Positions 1 to 8,802 of a stretch of 64,000 bases of DNA are shown in pieces; the stretch's first letter is position 1, and every line of letters starts with the position of its first letter. Under the pieces are notes generated by a model that worked only from the letters and a program-made list of their open reading frames with translations, was not told the DNA's origin and made no database searches. Source of the DNA: Streptomyces sp. NBC_01591 (lineage in GTDB: Bacteria > Actinomycetota > Actinomycetes > Streptomycetales > Streptomycetaceae); NCBI RefSeq assembly GCF_035918155.1, contig NZ_CP109327.1, positions 4,774,001 through 4,838,000 of the forward strand. The letters are read 5' to 3'. A program made the translations under genes and the position numbers.

Positions 1-174
1 GGAGCGCATGTGCGCGGCCTTCAGGTGGTGCTGAACAAGCACAGCGCGGGACTTGCCGTCGACGGCGGCTTCGGCTCGGTGACCCACTCCGCCGTCCGCG
101 CCTTCCAGAGCGTCAACCGCCTGGCCGTCGACGGCCAGGCGGGCCCGAAGACCTGGGAGGCCCTCGTCGGCTGA
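1..174 (+). CDS. Peptidoglycan-binding domain protein, C-terminal end only
   Basis: The gene enters from the left edge, so only the last 57 residues are visible. They form one PG_binding_1 repeat: VRGLQVVLN, then LAVDGGFGSVTHSAVRAFQ, then DGQAGPKTWEALVG before the TGA. The alternating VDG-G-G-T-AV-FQ pattern and the terminal G-x-TW-AL are diagnostic of this three-helix fold, which anchors secreted cell-wall enzymes to peptidoglycan. The catalytic part, if any, lies outside the window. The 213 bases that follow hold no gene I can support. Confidence 0.8.
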   Translation, partial: GAHVRGLQVVLNKHSAGLAVDGGFGSVTHSAVRAFQSVNRLAVDGQAGPKTWEALVG

Positions 175-387
175 CGGCCCGGCAGCCACGTACGCACCAC
201 CGGAACCGCTCGTCCCTCCTCCCGCCGCACCTTCCCTACTCGGTGCGAGCGACGGCCCCTCGGCCCTCGGGCGGTTCCGGTTCCGGCTCAGGTTCTCTGG
301 CCTGCTGGGTGAGTCGGTATTCGTCGGCTTCGTGGATGAGTTCCCGGGAGCGGATTCGGTGCAACTCGAAGTGCATGCCGTCCGCTC

Positions 388-1467
388 CTATTGCTGGAGC
401 GCCACGACGTCGGCGACCACGCAGCTGACGTTGTCGGGGCCGCCGGAGCCGTTGGCGAGGGCGATGAGTTCGAGGACGGCCTGCTCGGGATCCCTGATCC
501 CGGAGAGCACCCGACGGATCTCATCGGTCGGCACGACGGTCGACAGACCGTCGGAGCAGAGCAGGTACCGGTCTCCCTGCCGGGCATCGTGCAGGCGCAT
601 GTCGGGGCTGCCATCGGCTCCTTGGCCCAGGGCTCGTAGCAACAGCGACCGCTGGGGATGGGAGGCGGCTTCCTCCGGGGTGAGGCGCCCTTCGTCGACC
701 ATCGACTGCACCATGGTGTGGTCGTGCGTGATCTGGAACAGCTCTCCGTCGCGCAGGAGATGGACTCGGGAGTCGCCGATGTGGACGAGGGCCAGCTGCG
801 ATCCGGTCCAGAGCATCGCGGTGAGTGTGGTGCCGGTCTCTTCGGGTGATGGGCCGGGTCCGGCGACGCCGTTGACGGCCTGCTTGGCCTGCTCGATGGC
901 GTCTTCGAGGACGTTGAGGAGATCGCCTGCGGGGATACGGTCGATTTCGAGGCGCCTGAGCACGTCGATGGCGGCCGCGCCGGCCGGGGCTCCCGCGCTG
1001 CCGTAGCCGTCGGCGACGGCGAGCAGGCGGGAATCGGCGTAGGCGGTGTCCTGATTGCTCCCGCGGACAAGGCCCGAGTCGGAAAGGGCGGCGTAACGGA
1101 TTCCCAGGGGCTCGGTGGTCGGAGACATGGCGGGGTCCTTCCAGGAAAGATGGTCGATGAGGAAGGAAGCGAGGTCCCGCCGCGCGGCGGTGTCGGCCTC
1201 GACCTGGGCCCAGAACGCGCGGATCTCCTGTGCCGCCGCGGCTGACTCCAGTGCGCAGACTTGCTGGATGCGGGCCAGGGGCATCCCCAGGCGCCGGAGC
1301 CAGGCGACCAGTCGGGCCTGGTCCAGTTGTTCCAGTGCGTAGAGGCGATAGCCGCTCACCGGGTCGACGCGAGCGGGGGTCAGCAGTCCGAGCTCGTCGT
1401 AGAGACGCAGCGCCTTCGGCGACAGGCGGGACGCCTTCGCGAACGTCCCGATGGTCAGCAACCCCAT
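388..1467 (-). CDS. MerR-type DNA-binding domain fused to PP2C Ser/Thr phosphatase
   Basis: The 359-residue protein has two parts. Residues 1-75 are a MerR winged helix-turn-helix (MGLLTIGTFAKASRLSPKALRLYDELGLL, then SGYRLY), followed by a dimerisation helix to about residue 115. Residues 125-359 are a PP2C phosphatase. The metal-binding landmarks are present: RGSNQD, VADGYG (usually VADGMG), GTTLTA, IGDSRVH, CSDGLS and GPDNVS. This suggests a DNA-binding regulator whose phosphatase output or conformation is coupled to promoter binding. It is divergent from the XRE gene across about 200 bases, and the palindrome there could serve either gene. Full-length on both sides and without frameshift, so the fusion looks genuine. 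Substrate unknown. Confidence 0.85.
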   Translation of the reverse strand: MGLLTIGTFAKASRLSPKALRLYDELGLLTPARVDPVSGYRLYALEQLDQARLVAWLRRLGMPLARIQQVCALESAAAAQEIRAFWAQVEADTAARRDLASFLIDHLSWKDPAMSPTTEPLGIRYAALSDSGLVRGSNQDTAYADSRLLAVADGYGSAGAPAGAAAIDVLRRLEIDRIPAGDLLNVLEDAIEQAKQAVNGVAGPGPSPEETGTTLTAMLWTGSQLALVHIGDSRVHLLRDGELFQITHDHTMVQSMVDEGRLTPEEAASHPQRSLLLRALGQGADGSPDMRLHDARQGDRYLLCSDGLSTVVPTDEIRRVLSGIRDPEQAVLELIALANGSGGPDNVSCVVADVVALQQ

Positions 1468-1615
1468 GCTCGCTCCTCCTCATGCCGAGCACATCGCCCG
1501 GCCCCACCGATGCTGTGGCTTCCCCCAAGGTGAAGGTCAACCAAGGGCTCTGCCCGACTGCGTCCGATGGTCGCCACGGGCTCGGTCCCACAGGGCCATG
1601 CGAGTGGTATGGCGC

Positions 1616-1643
1616 ACTTTTGCAAGCACCTGCTTGCAAAAGT
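1616..1643. promoter_or_regulatory. 13-bp perfect palindrome, probable operator of the XRE/HbhA-like genes
   Basis: ACTTTTGCAAGCA (1616-1628) and its exact reverse complement TGCTTGCAAAAGT (1631-1643) are separated by CC. A further half-site-like AGCAAAGG follows at 1644-1651. The site is AT-rich against its surroundings and ends 26 bases before the ATG of the XRE gene. That is where an autoregulating XRE protein would bind, but the MerR-PP2C protein is also a candidate. The site is seen directly; the ligand is inferred. Confidence 0.65.
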
Positions 1644-1669
1644 TAGCAAAGGTGGCGCACCATCGGGGT

Positions 1670-2194
1670 ATGGCCTCACTCAACGTCGGCAATCTCGGCG
1701 AGTACCTGCGCGAGCAGCGGCGCAACGCGCAGCTGTCGCTGCGGCAGCTCGCCGATGCCGCCGGGGTGTCCAATCCCTACCTCAGCCAGATCGAGCGCGG
1801 GCTGCGCAAGCCCAGCGCCGAGGTGCTGCAGCAGGTCGCCAAGGCGCTGCGGATCTCCGCCGAGACCCTTTACGTACGGGCCGGGATTCTGGACGAGCGG
1901 GAGCGGGAGGAGCTGGAGACGCGGGCGGTGATTCTGGCCGATCCGTCCATAAACGAGCGGCAGAAGAGTGTTCTGCTGCAGATCTACGACTCCTTCCGCA
2001 GGGAGAACGGGTTCGAGCCCGGACCGGAATCCGGCGTCGCGGCCGGATCGGAGACCGGCGACGAGTCCGGGGCGGATGCCGGTGCGGACGGCGGCCCCGG
2101 TGCCTGCAGGGCTTCGACGCCTTCGAAGTCGTCGAAGTCCTCCGAGCCCTCAAAGCCCTCAAAGCCTTCAACGCCAGAGAAACCCTCACACTGA
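1670..2194 (+). CDS. XRE-family HTH transcriptional regulator
   Basis: 174 residues. An N-terminal HTH_XRE domain covers about residues 6-62 (LGEYLREQRRNAQLSLRQLA, then SNPYLSQIERGLRKPS, then LRISAETLY). A helical middle follows (DPSINERQKSVLLQIYDSF), then a low-complexity acidic and Lys/Pro/Ser tail of about 50 residues. Upstream in-frame codons exist, but the conserved protein starts at the ATG at 1670, just behind the palindrome. In mycobacteria a homologous regulator (Rv0474) sits directly before hbhA and a DUF2516 gene; the same three-gene order occurs here, so it probably controls the HbhA-like gene and itself. The tail is variable in the family. Confidence 0.85.
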   Translation: MASLNVGNLGEYLREQRRNAQLSLRQLADAAGVSNPYLSQIERGLRKPSAEVLQQVAKALRISAETLYVRAGILDEREREELETRAVILADPSINERQKSVLLQIYDSFRRENGFEPGPESGVAAGSETGDESGADAGADGGPGACRASTPSKSSKSSEPSKPSKPSTPEKPSH

Positions 2195-2221
2195 GTCTGA
2201 TGATCCGGGAGGACCACAGTC

Positions 2222-2866
2222 ATGGCCATCACCGATGACCTGCGCAAGACCCTCACCGACCCGACCCCCCTCTACTTCGCCGCCGGTACGGCCGATCTCG
2301 CCGTCGAGCAGGCGCGCAAGGTCCCGGCGCTGATCGAGCAGCTGCGTGCCGAGGCGCCGGAGCGTATCGAGGCCGTGCGCAACACCGACCCCAAGGCCGT
2401 GCAGGAGAAGGTGACCTCGCAGGCCAAGGAGGCGCAGGCCACCGTGCAGGCCAAGGTCACCGAGGTGATCGGGTCGTTCGACAGCGACCTGCGGAAGCTG
2501 GGCGAGAACGCGCAGGACCTGGCGCTGCGGAGCCTGGGCGTGGCCGCCGAGTACGCGGTGCGGGCCCGGGAGACGTACGAGAAGGTCGCCGAGCGCGGCG
2601 AGCAGACCGTGAAGCACTGGCGTGGCGAGACGGCCGACGAGATCGTCGAGATCGCCGTCGTCGTCGAGCCGCGCAAGGAGTCCAAGCCGGCGGGCACCAC
2701 GAAGGCCCAGCCGGCCGCCAAGCCCGGTCAGGCGAAGGCCGCCCCCGCGCCGAAGCCCGCGCCGAAGCCCGCCAAGCCGGAGAGCAAGGCCCCGGCCGCG
2801 CCCGCCGGGAAGGCGCCCGCGCGCAAGCCCGCCGCGAAGAAGACCACTCCGCCGAGCGCGAAGTAG
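2222..2866 (+). CDS. HbhA-like coiled-coil protein with Lys/Ala/Pro-rich tail
   Basis: 214 residues. Residues 1-130 are predicted long amphipathic helices without glycine (AADLAVEQARKVPALIEQLR, TSQAKEAQATVQAKVTEVIG, EYAVRARETYEKVAERGEQ). Residues 145-214 are built almost only of Lys, Ala, Pro and Thr (KPAPKPAKPESKAPAAPAGK). This is the architecture of mycobacterial heparin-binding hemagglutinin HbhA, whose basic tail binds sulfated glycans. There is no signal peptide, as in HbhA. It starts 27 bases after the XRE gene and is followed by the DUF2516 gene, matching Rv0474-0476. In a saprophyte the role is more likely in envelope or storage-granule surfaces than in host adhesion; that is inference. 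Confidence 0.75.
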   Translation: MAITDDLRKTLTDPTPLYFAAGTADLAVEQARKVPALIEQLRAEAPERIEAVRNTDPKAVQEKVTSQAKEAQATVQAKVTEVIGSFDSDLRKLGENAQDLALRSLGVAAEYAVRARETYEKVAERGEQTVKHWRGETADEIVEIAVVVEPRKESKPAGTTKAQPAAKPGQAKAAPAPKPAPKPAKPESKAPAAPAGKAPARKPAAKKTTPPSAK

Positions 2867-3013
2867 GAACCCGGCGCCACAGCACCCTCGCCGGTGCTGT
2901 GGCGCCGCAGTGTGTAGCGGGGCGCGGGCCGGGCACCTTCAAGGGTGCCCGGCCCGTTGTCCCGGTACCTTGGCCGCGAGGCGCTCATCCACTTATTAGG
3001 CGGTGCACACACC

Positions 3014-3346
3014 ATGTTGCTCACAGGATTCAGCACATTTGTCTGGCTGCTCTACATGGTCATGCTCGTGCTGGCCGTGGCCGCACTGATCATGGCGGCG
3101 ATGGCCCGTGAGGACGCCTACCGGGCCGCGGACAAGCAGAAGAAGTCCTTCTGGCTGATCATCCTCGGCGTCACCGTCGCCGTGAACCTCTTCGTGCCGA
3201 TGCTGTTCCTGCAGCTTGCGGGCGCGGTCGCCTCCATCGTCTTCCTGGTGGACGTGCGGCCCGCTCTGCGTGCGGTCTCGGGCGGCGGCCGACGCGGCGG
3301 CTCCAGCAGCGACGGGCCGTACGGGCCCTACAACGGCGGGCGCTGA
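3014..3346 (+). CDS. DUF2516 family small membrane protein
   Basis: 110 residues with two or three hydrophobic segments: about residues 3-28 (FSTFVWLLYMVMLVLAVAAL), 46-66 (FWLIILGVTVAVNLFVPMLF) and 68-84. A Gly/Arg/Ser-rich cytoplasmic tail follows. It fits DUF2516, a small actinobacterial membrane family of unknown function, and its place after the HbhA-like gene supports this. The ATG at 3014 was chosen because the preceding in-frame sequence is not hydrophobic or conserved. The last 19 bases overlap the 3' end of the convergent phosphatase gene. Confidence 0.75.
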   Translation: MLLTGFSTFVWLLYMVMLVLAVAALIMAAMAREDAYRAADKQKKSFWLIILGVTVAVNLFVPMLFLQLAGAVASIVFLVDVRPALRAVSGGGRRGGSSSDGPYGPYNGGR

Positions 3347-4743
3347 GCGTCCGCGGGGTTCGCGGCGCCGACGGGGGCCGTGGGTGATGCCGATCCGGGG
3401 CGGGGGCGCGGGATGCTCCGGCCCCGGTCGCCGTCGGGGAGCCGGCGGCGGACGTGTTCCTGGTCGCGGTCGAGCAGGAGGACCGCGACGTCGTCGGTCA
3501 GTTCGCCGCCGTTCAGCTCCCGCACCTGGGTGACCGCGGCCTCCAGGAGATCTTCGCCGGTGAGCCCCTCCGCCAGCTGCTGGTTGATCATCGCGACCAT
3601 GCCGTCCTGGCCCAGCCGCTGAGTGCCGGTCGGGCCCACACGCCCCTCGATCAGCCCGTCCGTGTACATCATCAGGCTCCAGGTGCCGCCGAGGTCCACC
3701 TGCCGGCGCGGCCATGGGGTATCCCCTGCTCGAAGAGCTTGGGGAAGGGCGTTGCGCGGAAGCAGGCCCAGGGCCGGGCCGCCGTCCTCGTGCGGGAGAA
3801 GGTGTGCGGCCCGTCCGTGCCGGGCGATCAGCGGGGCGGGGTGGCCCGCCAGGCAGAGCCCGGCGCGCCGTCCGTCGGGGGCGATGTCGACGGTGCAGAG
3901 GGTCGCGAAGATCTCCTCGCTCTCCCGTTCGTGCTCCAGGACCTGCTGGAGGGTGGAGAGGAGTTCGTCGCCGCAGAGCCCGGCCAGGGTCAACGCCCGC
4001 CACGCTATGCGCAGTTCGACGCCGAGCGCCGCCTCGTCGGGGCCGTGCCCGCAGACGTCGCCGATCATCACGTGGACGGTGCCGTCGGGCGTACGGACCG
4101 TGTCGTAGAAGTCCCCGCCGAGCAGCGCGCGGCTGCGGCCGGGGCGGTAGCGGGCCGCGAAGCGCAGATCGGAGCCGTCGAGCAGGGGCGTGGGGAGCAG
4201 GCCGCGTTCGAGGCGGGCGTTCTCCTGGGCGCGCAGTGTGGACTCGGTGAGCTGGTGCTGGGCGACGTCGGCGCGCTTGCGCTCGACGGCGTACCGGATG
4301 GCGCGGCTGAGCAGCCGGCCGTCGAGTTCGTCGCGGAAGAGGTAGTCCTGGGCGCCGACCCGTACCGCCGCGGCGGCCAGCTCGGTGTCGTCCTCCGCCG
4401 TGAGGGCGAGGACGGCGTGGCGCGGGGCGATCCGCAGGACGTGCTTGAGGGTGGCGAGCCGGTCGGCTCCCTCCGCGTCCCCGGCCCCGGAGGCGCGGGT
4501 CTCGCTGCCGACGGGCAGGGCCAGGTCCAGCAGGATGCAGTCGACGTCGTCCGTGAGGAGCCGGCCCGCCTCGGTCAGGTTGCGGGCGGTTCGGAGGCGC
4601 ACTCTCGTGCCGGCCGAGGCCGGGAGCTCGGGGACGGTGAAGGTGCCCGCCGGGTCGTCCTCGATCACCAGGAGGGTGAGGTCGGCGCCATGGGAGGCCT
4701 CCGCAGCGGCGTCGGCACGTTGCTGCGGTACGGGTACGGGCAT
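3328..4743 (-). CDS. Response regulator receiver-PP2C (SpoIIE-type) phosphatase
   Basis: 471 residues. Residues 20-150 form a receiver domain: acidic pair in VIEDDPAG, probable phospho-Asp in CILLDLALP, then LALTAEDD and AQDYLFRDELDG, where the usual KP is replaced. A linker helix (about 160-190) leads to a PP2C/SpoIIE domain at 200-430 with GGDFYDTV, IGDVCGHGPDEAA, MMYTDGLIEGR and LTDDVAVLLLDR. Such proteins dephosphorylate anti-sigma-factor antagonists on demand of a sensor kinase. The kinase and the anti-anti-sigma partner are not adjacent. The C-terminal tail of about 40 residues is Arg/Pro-rich. Confidence 0.85.
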   Translation of the reverse strand: MPVPVPQQRADAAAEASHGADLTLLVIEDDPAGTFTVPELPASAGTRVRLRTARNLTEAGRLLTDDVDCILLDLALPVGSETRASGAGDAEGADRLATLKHVLRIAPRHAVLALTAEDDTELAAAAVRVGAQDYLFRDELDGRLLSRAIRYAVERKRADVAQHQLTESTLRAQENARLERGLLPTPLLDGSDLRFAARYRPGRSRALLGGDFYDTVRTPDGTVHVMIGDVCGHGPDEAALGVELRIAWRALTLAGLCGDELLSTLQQVLEHERESEEIFATLCTVDIAPDGRRAGLCLAGHPAPLIARHGRAAHLLPHEDGGPALGLLPRNALPQALRAGDTPWPRRQVDLGGTWSLMMYTDGLIEGRVGPTGTQRLGQDGMVAMINQQLAEGLTGEDLLEAAVTQVRELNGGELTDDVAVLLLDRDQEHVRRRLPDGDRGRSIPRPRPGSASPTAPVGAANPADAQRPPL

Positions 4744-5066
4744 CGGTTCGGGTTTCCTTCCCTCCCCCCGAGGGCGCGGCGGGACGACGATCGACGACCC
4801 GCCAGACGGGGACGATAGCGGGCCGCGGCGGGGGAACGGAATGGCGTTCCGCGATCGGCCTCTGGCATATGCACAGCCATAAGCCGCGTCAGGTCACGGA
4901 TCCGGCGAGATGTGCCGGGGTGGGGGCGGGGGTCCGGGCATGACAAAGGTCACGCGGGGTGGTGGGCGGCGGGTGGTGCGGGTCACTCCGTGGGGGTGCG
5001 GGGTGCTCTGCGGGGTGCCGTGGGGTGTTCGGCGAGGGTCCCGGGGGGCGTCCGGGGAACGCTTTG

Positions 5067-5090
5067 TCCTCAATCGCCGGACGGGCTTGA
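5067..5090 (+). repeat. Dispersed 24-bp repeat, copy 1
   Basis: TCCTCAATCGCCGG-ACGGGCTTGA here and its reverse complement with one change at 63777-63800 (23 of 24 identical). I recall similar strings in intergenic regions of many Streptomyces genomes, often near gene ends. Copy number and function cannot be judged from this window. Confidence 0.6.
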
Positions 5091-5102
5091 TTTAGCCGGG
5101 TC

Positions 5103-5133
5103 GGCAGGATTTGCCGGGAGGGCTTGTCCTGCC
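5103..5133 (-). terminator. Probable terminator of the NlpC/P60 gene
   Basis: GGCAGGA and TCCTGCC pair across a 17-base loop, and a second short hairpin (CCTGC-CGG-GCAGG) overlaps the right arm at 5128-5140. The structure sits 20-50 bases behind the stop codon of the minus-strand hydrolase gene. No T-tract, which is usual in Streptomyces. Confidence 0.45.
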
Positions 5134-5152
5134 GGGCAGGCCTGAGCTCCGG

Positions 5153-6229
5153 CTACTTGTCCGGGCGTACGACGCCGAGTATCTGCATCGAGCCCGCGCC
5201 CGCCAGGGTGACGTTGCGGCCGGGGCGGGGAGCGTGGACGATCGCGCCGTCGCCGATGTACATGCCCACGTGACTGGCGTCACCGTGGTAGATGATCAGG
5301 TCGCCGGGGCGCATGTCCTTGATGGCGATGTGCGGCAGCAGCCGCCACTGCTCCTGCGAAGTGCGGGGGATCGGCCGACCCGCCGACAGCCAGGCCTGGG
5401 ACGTGAGCCCCGAGCAGTCGTACGACTTGGGGCCCTCGGCGCCCCAGACGTACGGCTTGCCGATCTGCGCGGTCGCGAAGGCCACCGCCTTCTTGCCGCT
5501 CGCGCTCGCCTTGCGGTTGATGTCCTTCAGGGCGCCGGAGCTGAGCCAGGCCGTCTGCAGCTTGTACTCGGCCGCCTGCTCCAGCTTGAGCAGGCGGGCC
5601 CGCTCCTCCTTCTTCAGCCGCGACTCCAGCTTCTTCGCCGCGGCGATCTGCGCGTTGATCTTCTTCTTGGCCTTGGCCTGCTTGACCCGGTTGGCTTCGA
5701 GCTTCTTCCAGTTGGTGCTCGCGTCCTTGGTGTACGTCTCCAGGTCCTGCTGGGTCCTGGTCAGTTCGCCGAGCACGCCCTGGGCGGCCTGCTGGCCCTC
5801 CCTGACCCGGCTCACCCCGTCCAGGAACAGCTGCGGGTCGTCGCTGAGCATGAACTGGGCGCCGGGCGGCAGCCCGCCGGTGCGGTACTGCTCGCGGGCC
5901 TGGGCGCCCGCCTGGCTCTTGAGCTCGGAGATCTTCGACTGGCCCACGACTATGGCGCGGGCCAGCTTCACGATCTCGCCGGACTGCTTCTCGGCCTTCT
6001 CCTCGGCGAGGTTGTACGCGTCGGTGGCCGCCCCGGCCTTGCGGTAGAGGGCGTCGATCTCCTTGCGTACCTCTTCGAGGCTCTTCTCCGGCGCCTTGGA
6101 GCCGGAGTCGGACCGCGCATCGGAGGGGGATGGGGGCGCGGGCGTGGCGAAGGCCTGGACCGGCGTGATGAGTACGGACAGCGCGCAGACCAGAGTGATC
6201 GCGGCTGAGGCACAGTGACGTCGGTTCAC
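5153..6229 (-). CDS. Secreted NlpC/P60 peptidoglycan endopeptidase with coiled coil
   Basis: 358 residues from a GTG at 6229. This start is preceded by a GGGGGG stretch and opens a signal peptide (RRHCASAAITLVCALSVL, then PVQAFA). An upstream ATG would bury the signal peptide. Residues 45-200 are a long coiled coil (EEVRKEIDALYRKAG, EEKAEKQSGEIVKLARAI). Residues 235-358 are the NlpC/P60 domain with catalytic Cys in YDCSGLTSQAW, His in DASHVGMYIGDG and the polar residue in IVHAPRPG. RipA-like enzymes of this layout cut D-Glu-diaminopimelate bonds during growth and septation. I looked for a ydaO (c-di-AMP) riboswitch in front, as known for other Streptomyces hydrolases, and could not recognise one. 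Confidence 0.9.
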   Translation of the reverse strand: MNRRHCASAAITLVCALSVLITPVQAFATPAPPSPSDARSDSGSKAPEKSLEEVRKEIDALYRKAGAATDAYNLAEEKAEKQSGEIVKLARAIVVGQSKISELKSQAGAQAREQYRTGGLPPGAQFMLSDDPQLFLDGVSRVREGQQAAQGVLGELTRTQQDLETYTKDASTNWKKLEANRVKQAKAKKKINAQIAAAKKLESRLKKEERARLLKLEQAAEYKLQTAWLSSGALKDINRKASASGKKAVAFATAQIGKPYVWGAEGPKSYDCSGLTSQAWLSAGRPIPRTSQEQWRLLPHIAIKDMRPGDLIIYHGDASHVGMYIGDGAIVHAPRPGRNVTLAGAGSMQILGVVRPDK

Positions 6230-6459
6230 GAGATTCCCCCCGAATGAATCTGATTTACCGTCAGTAACTTTTCGCCGATGTCGAGATCGTGCCATGCCAT
6301 ACCGAAAAGCAACAGAGGCGCACGCCCGCTGTCCTGACGGTCACACGGATCGCGACCGAAGCCCCCTGCTCTCCACTGTCTGGACGAACGATGCCCCGTT
6401 CCCGTTCCCGTCCGCCGCCCGGGACACGTCCTCGCCGGTCCTGTTCAGCGCGAGTTGGG

Positions 6460-7236
6460 CTACGGGTTGGGCTGGAGGGCGGTCCATTTCACCGTGACTT
6501 CGCCCTGGCGCCACCGCCGTACCCCGTCGGCCAGCGGCCAGTCGCCCGACAGCGACCGCACCGCCGTGATCCAGCGCTGCCGGGCGCCCAGCGAGGCGTA
6601 CGGGGCCGCCGCGGCCCAGGCCCGGTCGAAGTCCCGCAGGAACGCGTGGACCGGCTCGCCCGGCACATTGCGGTGGATCAGCGCCTTGGGCAGGCGTTCC
6701 GCGAGGTCGGAGGGGCGGTCCAGGGAGGCGAGCCGGGTCGCGAACGTGACCGTGCGCGGACCCTCCGGGCCGAGCGCCACCCATACGTGCCGGCGCCCGA
6801 TCTCGTCGCAGGTGCCCTCCACCAGCAGCCCGCCCGGCGCGAGGCGGGCGCACAGCCGCCGCCAGACCGCGGTGACCTCGCCCTCGTCGTACTGGCGCAG
6901 CACATTCGCCGCCCGGATGAGGTCGGGGCGCGCGGGGAGCGGGATCTCGAAGCCGCCGTGCAGGAAGGTCAGGCCCTCGCACTCGTACGGCTTCGCCGCC
7001 GCGACCCGTTCCGGGTCGATCTCGATGCCGACCACGGCCGTGCGCGGCTCGGCGGTGCGCAGCCGGTGCAGCAGCTCGACGGCGGTCCAGGGTGCGGCGC
7101 CGTACCCGAGGTCGACGGCGACGGGGTGGTCGGCGCGGCGCAGGGCCGGGCCGTGGGTGGCGGCGATCCAGCGGTCCATGCGGCGGAGCCGGTTCGGGTT
7201 GGTGGTCCCGCGGGTCGCGGTGCCGATGGGGCGCAT
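6460..7236 (-). CDS. SAM-dependent class I methyltransferase
   Basis: 258 residues. Motif I is AVDLGYGAAPWTAVELLHRL (about residues 40-59), the acidic ribose-binding residue is in VVGIEIDPERV, and a post-I region reads RPDLIRAANVLRQYDEGEV. This is the Rossmann methyltransferase fold. The substrate cannot be told. It stands alone, divergent from mshA (205 bases between starts) and upstream of the NlpC/P60 gene on the same strand. Confidence 0.75.
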   Translation of the reverse strand: MRPIGTATRGTTNPNRLRRMDRWIAATHGPALRRADHPVAVDLGYGAAPWTAVELLHRLRTAEPRTAVVGIEIDPERVAAAKPYECEGLTFLHGGFEIPLPARPDLIRAANVLRQYDEGEVTAVWRRLCARLAPGGLLVEGTCDEIGRRHVWVALGPEGPRTVTFATRLASLDRPSDLAERLPKALIHRNVPGEPVHAFLRDFDRAWAAAAPYASLGARQRWITAVRSLSGDWPLADGVRRWRQGEVTVKWTALQPNP

Positions 7237-7441
7237 GACAGCGAGCGTAACGATCTCGCGCCGGGCGGCGGGCGGCGCGGGGGTCCGGTCCGGTGGGCGG
7301 GTCCGGCCCGCCCGGAGTGCGGCACGCGCACCGTAATGATTTGGTAAAGCGGAAATGAAAGGAGAGATTCCGCTGTTGCAGCCGTTCGCAGGGGCTCGGG
7401 TCCCTTCGGTGTCATGCCCTGAGTGAGGAGGACCGGACGAC

Positions 7442-8794
7442 GTGAATCAGTACGTCTCCCGGCTCGGCAGCAGCCGTGTCGCGCCGCGCCTCAGGTTCCC
7501 CGCCGCGTTCCCCGGCGGCCACCGCAAACCCCGCCGCATCGCGATGCTCTCCGTGCACACCTCACCGCTGCACCAGCCGGGCACGGGCGACGCGGGCGGC
7601 ATGAATGTCTACATCGTGGAGCTGGCCAGGCGCCTCGCCGCGATCAACATCGAGGTCGAGATCTTCACCCGGTCCACCACCGGCGGGCTGCCCCCCGCGG
7701 TCGATCTGGCGCCCGGCGTCCTGGTCCGGCACGTCGACGCGGGGCCGTACGAGGGTCTGGCCAAGGAGGAGCTGCCCGCCCAGCTCTGCGCCTTCACGCA
7801 CGGCGTGATGCAGGCGTGGGCCGGCCAGCGCCCCGGCTACTACGACCTCGTCCACTCCCACTACTGGCTCTCCGGCCATGTCGGCTGGCTCGCCGCCCAG
7901 CGCTGGGGCGTCCCGCTCGTCCACGCCATGCACACCATGGCGAAGGTCAAGAACGCGGCACTCGCGGAGGGCGACACCCCCGAGCCGGCGGCCCGCGTCA
8001 TCGGCGAGACCCAGATCGTCAGCGCGGCGAACCGGCTGATCGCCAACACCACCGGGGAGGCGGACGAGCTGGTCCGCTTCTACGAGGCCGATCCCGGGTC
8101 CGTCGCCGTCGTCCACCCCGGGGTCAACCTGGACCGCTTCAGCCCCGCCGACGGGCGGGCCGCGGCGCGGGCGCGCCTCGGGCTGCCGAAGGACGCCCTG
8201 ATCCCGCTCTTCGCGGGCCGCATCCAGCCGCTGAAGGCCCCCGACGTGCTGCTGCGGGCGGTCGCCGTCCTGCTGGACCGCGATCCCACCCTGCGCTCCC
8301 GGATGGTCGTACCGGTCGTCGGCGGCCCGAGCGGCAGCGGGCTCGCCAAGCCGGAGGGGCTGCAGAAGCTGGCGGCGCGGCTCGGCATCGCCGATGTCGT
8401 ACGGTTCCAGCCGCCGGTCGGGCAGGAGCAGCTCGCCGACTGGTTCCGGGCCGCTTCCGTGCTGGTCATGCCCTCGCACAGCGAGTCCTTCGGGCTGGTC
8501 GCCATAGAGGCGCAGGCGGCGGGCACCCCCGTCGTCGCGGCGGCCGTGGGCGGTCTTCCGGTGGCGGTACGGGACGGGGTCAGCGGCTTCCTGATACCCG
8601 GGCACGACCCGCAGGCGTACGCACAGGCGCTGGCCCGGTTCGCCGACGCGCCGGAACTGGTCGCCCGGATGGGCGCCGCGGCCGCCGCGCACGCTCAGAG
8701 CTTCGGCTGGGACACCGCCGCGTCCGCGACCGCCGACGTGTACACGGCCGCGATGCACGAACACCGCCGCCGCGTCCGCTCGCACCACGCCTGA
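7442..8794 (+). CDS. mshA: D-inositol-3-phosphate glycosyltransferase (mycothiol step 1)
   Basis: 450-residue GT4/GT-B glycosyltransferase that joins UDP-GlcNAc and 1L-myo-inositol 1-phosphate, the first committed step of mycothiol synthesis in the cytoplasm. Visible marks: the acceptor loop [20 protein letters not shown] (about residues 41-60), [54 protein letters not shown], and the donor motif [20 protein letters not shown] near residue 345. Length fits MshA. The GTG at 7442 is used with GGAGG 12 bases upstream. The YbjN gene follows after 36 bases. Confidence 0.93.
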   Translation: MNQYVSRLGSSRVAPRLRFPAAFPGGHRKPRRIAMLSVHTSPLHQPGTGDAGGMNVYIVELARRLAAINIEVEIFTRSTTGGLPPAVDLAPGVLVRHVDAGPYEGLAKEELPAQLCAFTHGVMQAWAGQRPGYYDLVHSHYWLSGHVGWLAAQRWGVPLVHAMHTMAKVKNAALAEGDTPEPAARVIGETQIVSAANRLIANTTGEADELVRFYEADPGSVAVVHPGVNLDRFSPADGRAAARARLGLPKDALIPLFAGRIQPLKAPDVLLRAVAVLLDRDPTLRSRMVVPVVGGPSGSGLAKPEGLQKLAARLGIADVVRFQPPVGQEQLADWFRAASVLVMPSHSESFGLVAIEAQAAGTPVVAAAVGGLPVAVRDGVSGFLIPGHDPQAYAQALARFADAPELVARMGAAAAAHAQSFGWDTAASATADVYTAAMHEHRRRVRSHHA

Positions 8795-8802
8795 CCTCTG
8801 CC

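Larger units (their letters stand above)
4744..5152. other. Intergenic stretch of 409 bases
   Basis: It lies between the start of the response regulator-PP2C gene and the end of the NlpC/P60 gene. It contains a G-rich, low-complexity section (4905-5060), one copy of a dispersed 24-bp repeat (5067-5090) and a hairpin (5103-5133). I see no convincing coding sequence. Confidence 0.6.

Noticed and set aside
6230..6459. ydaO/c-di-AMP riboswitch before the NlpC/P60 gene
   Set aside because: The conserved core of that RNA could not be found on the minus strand.
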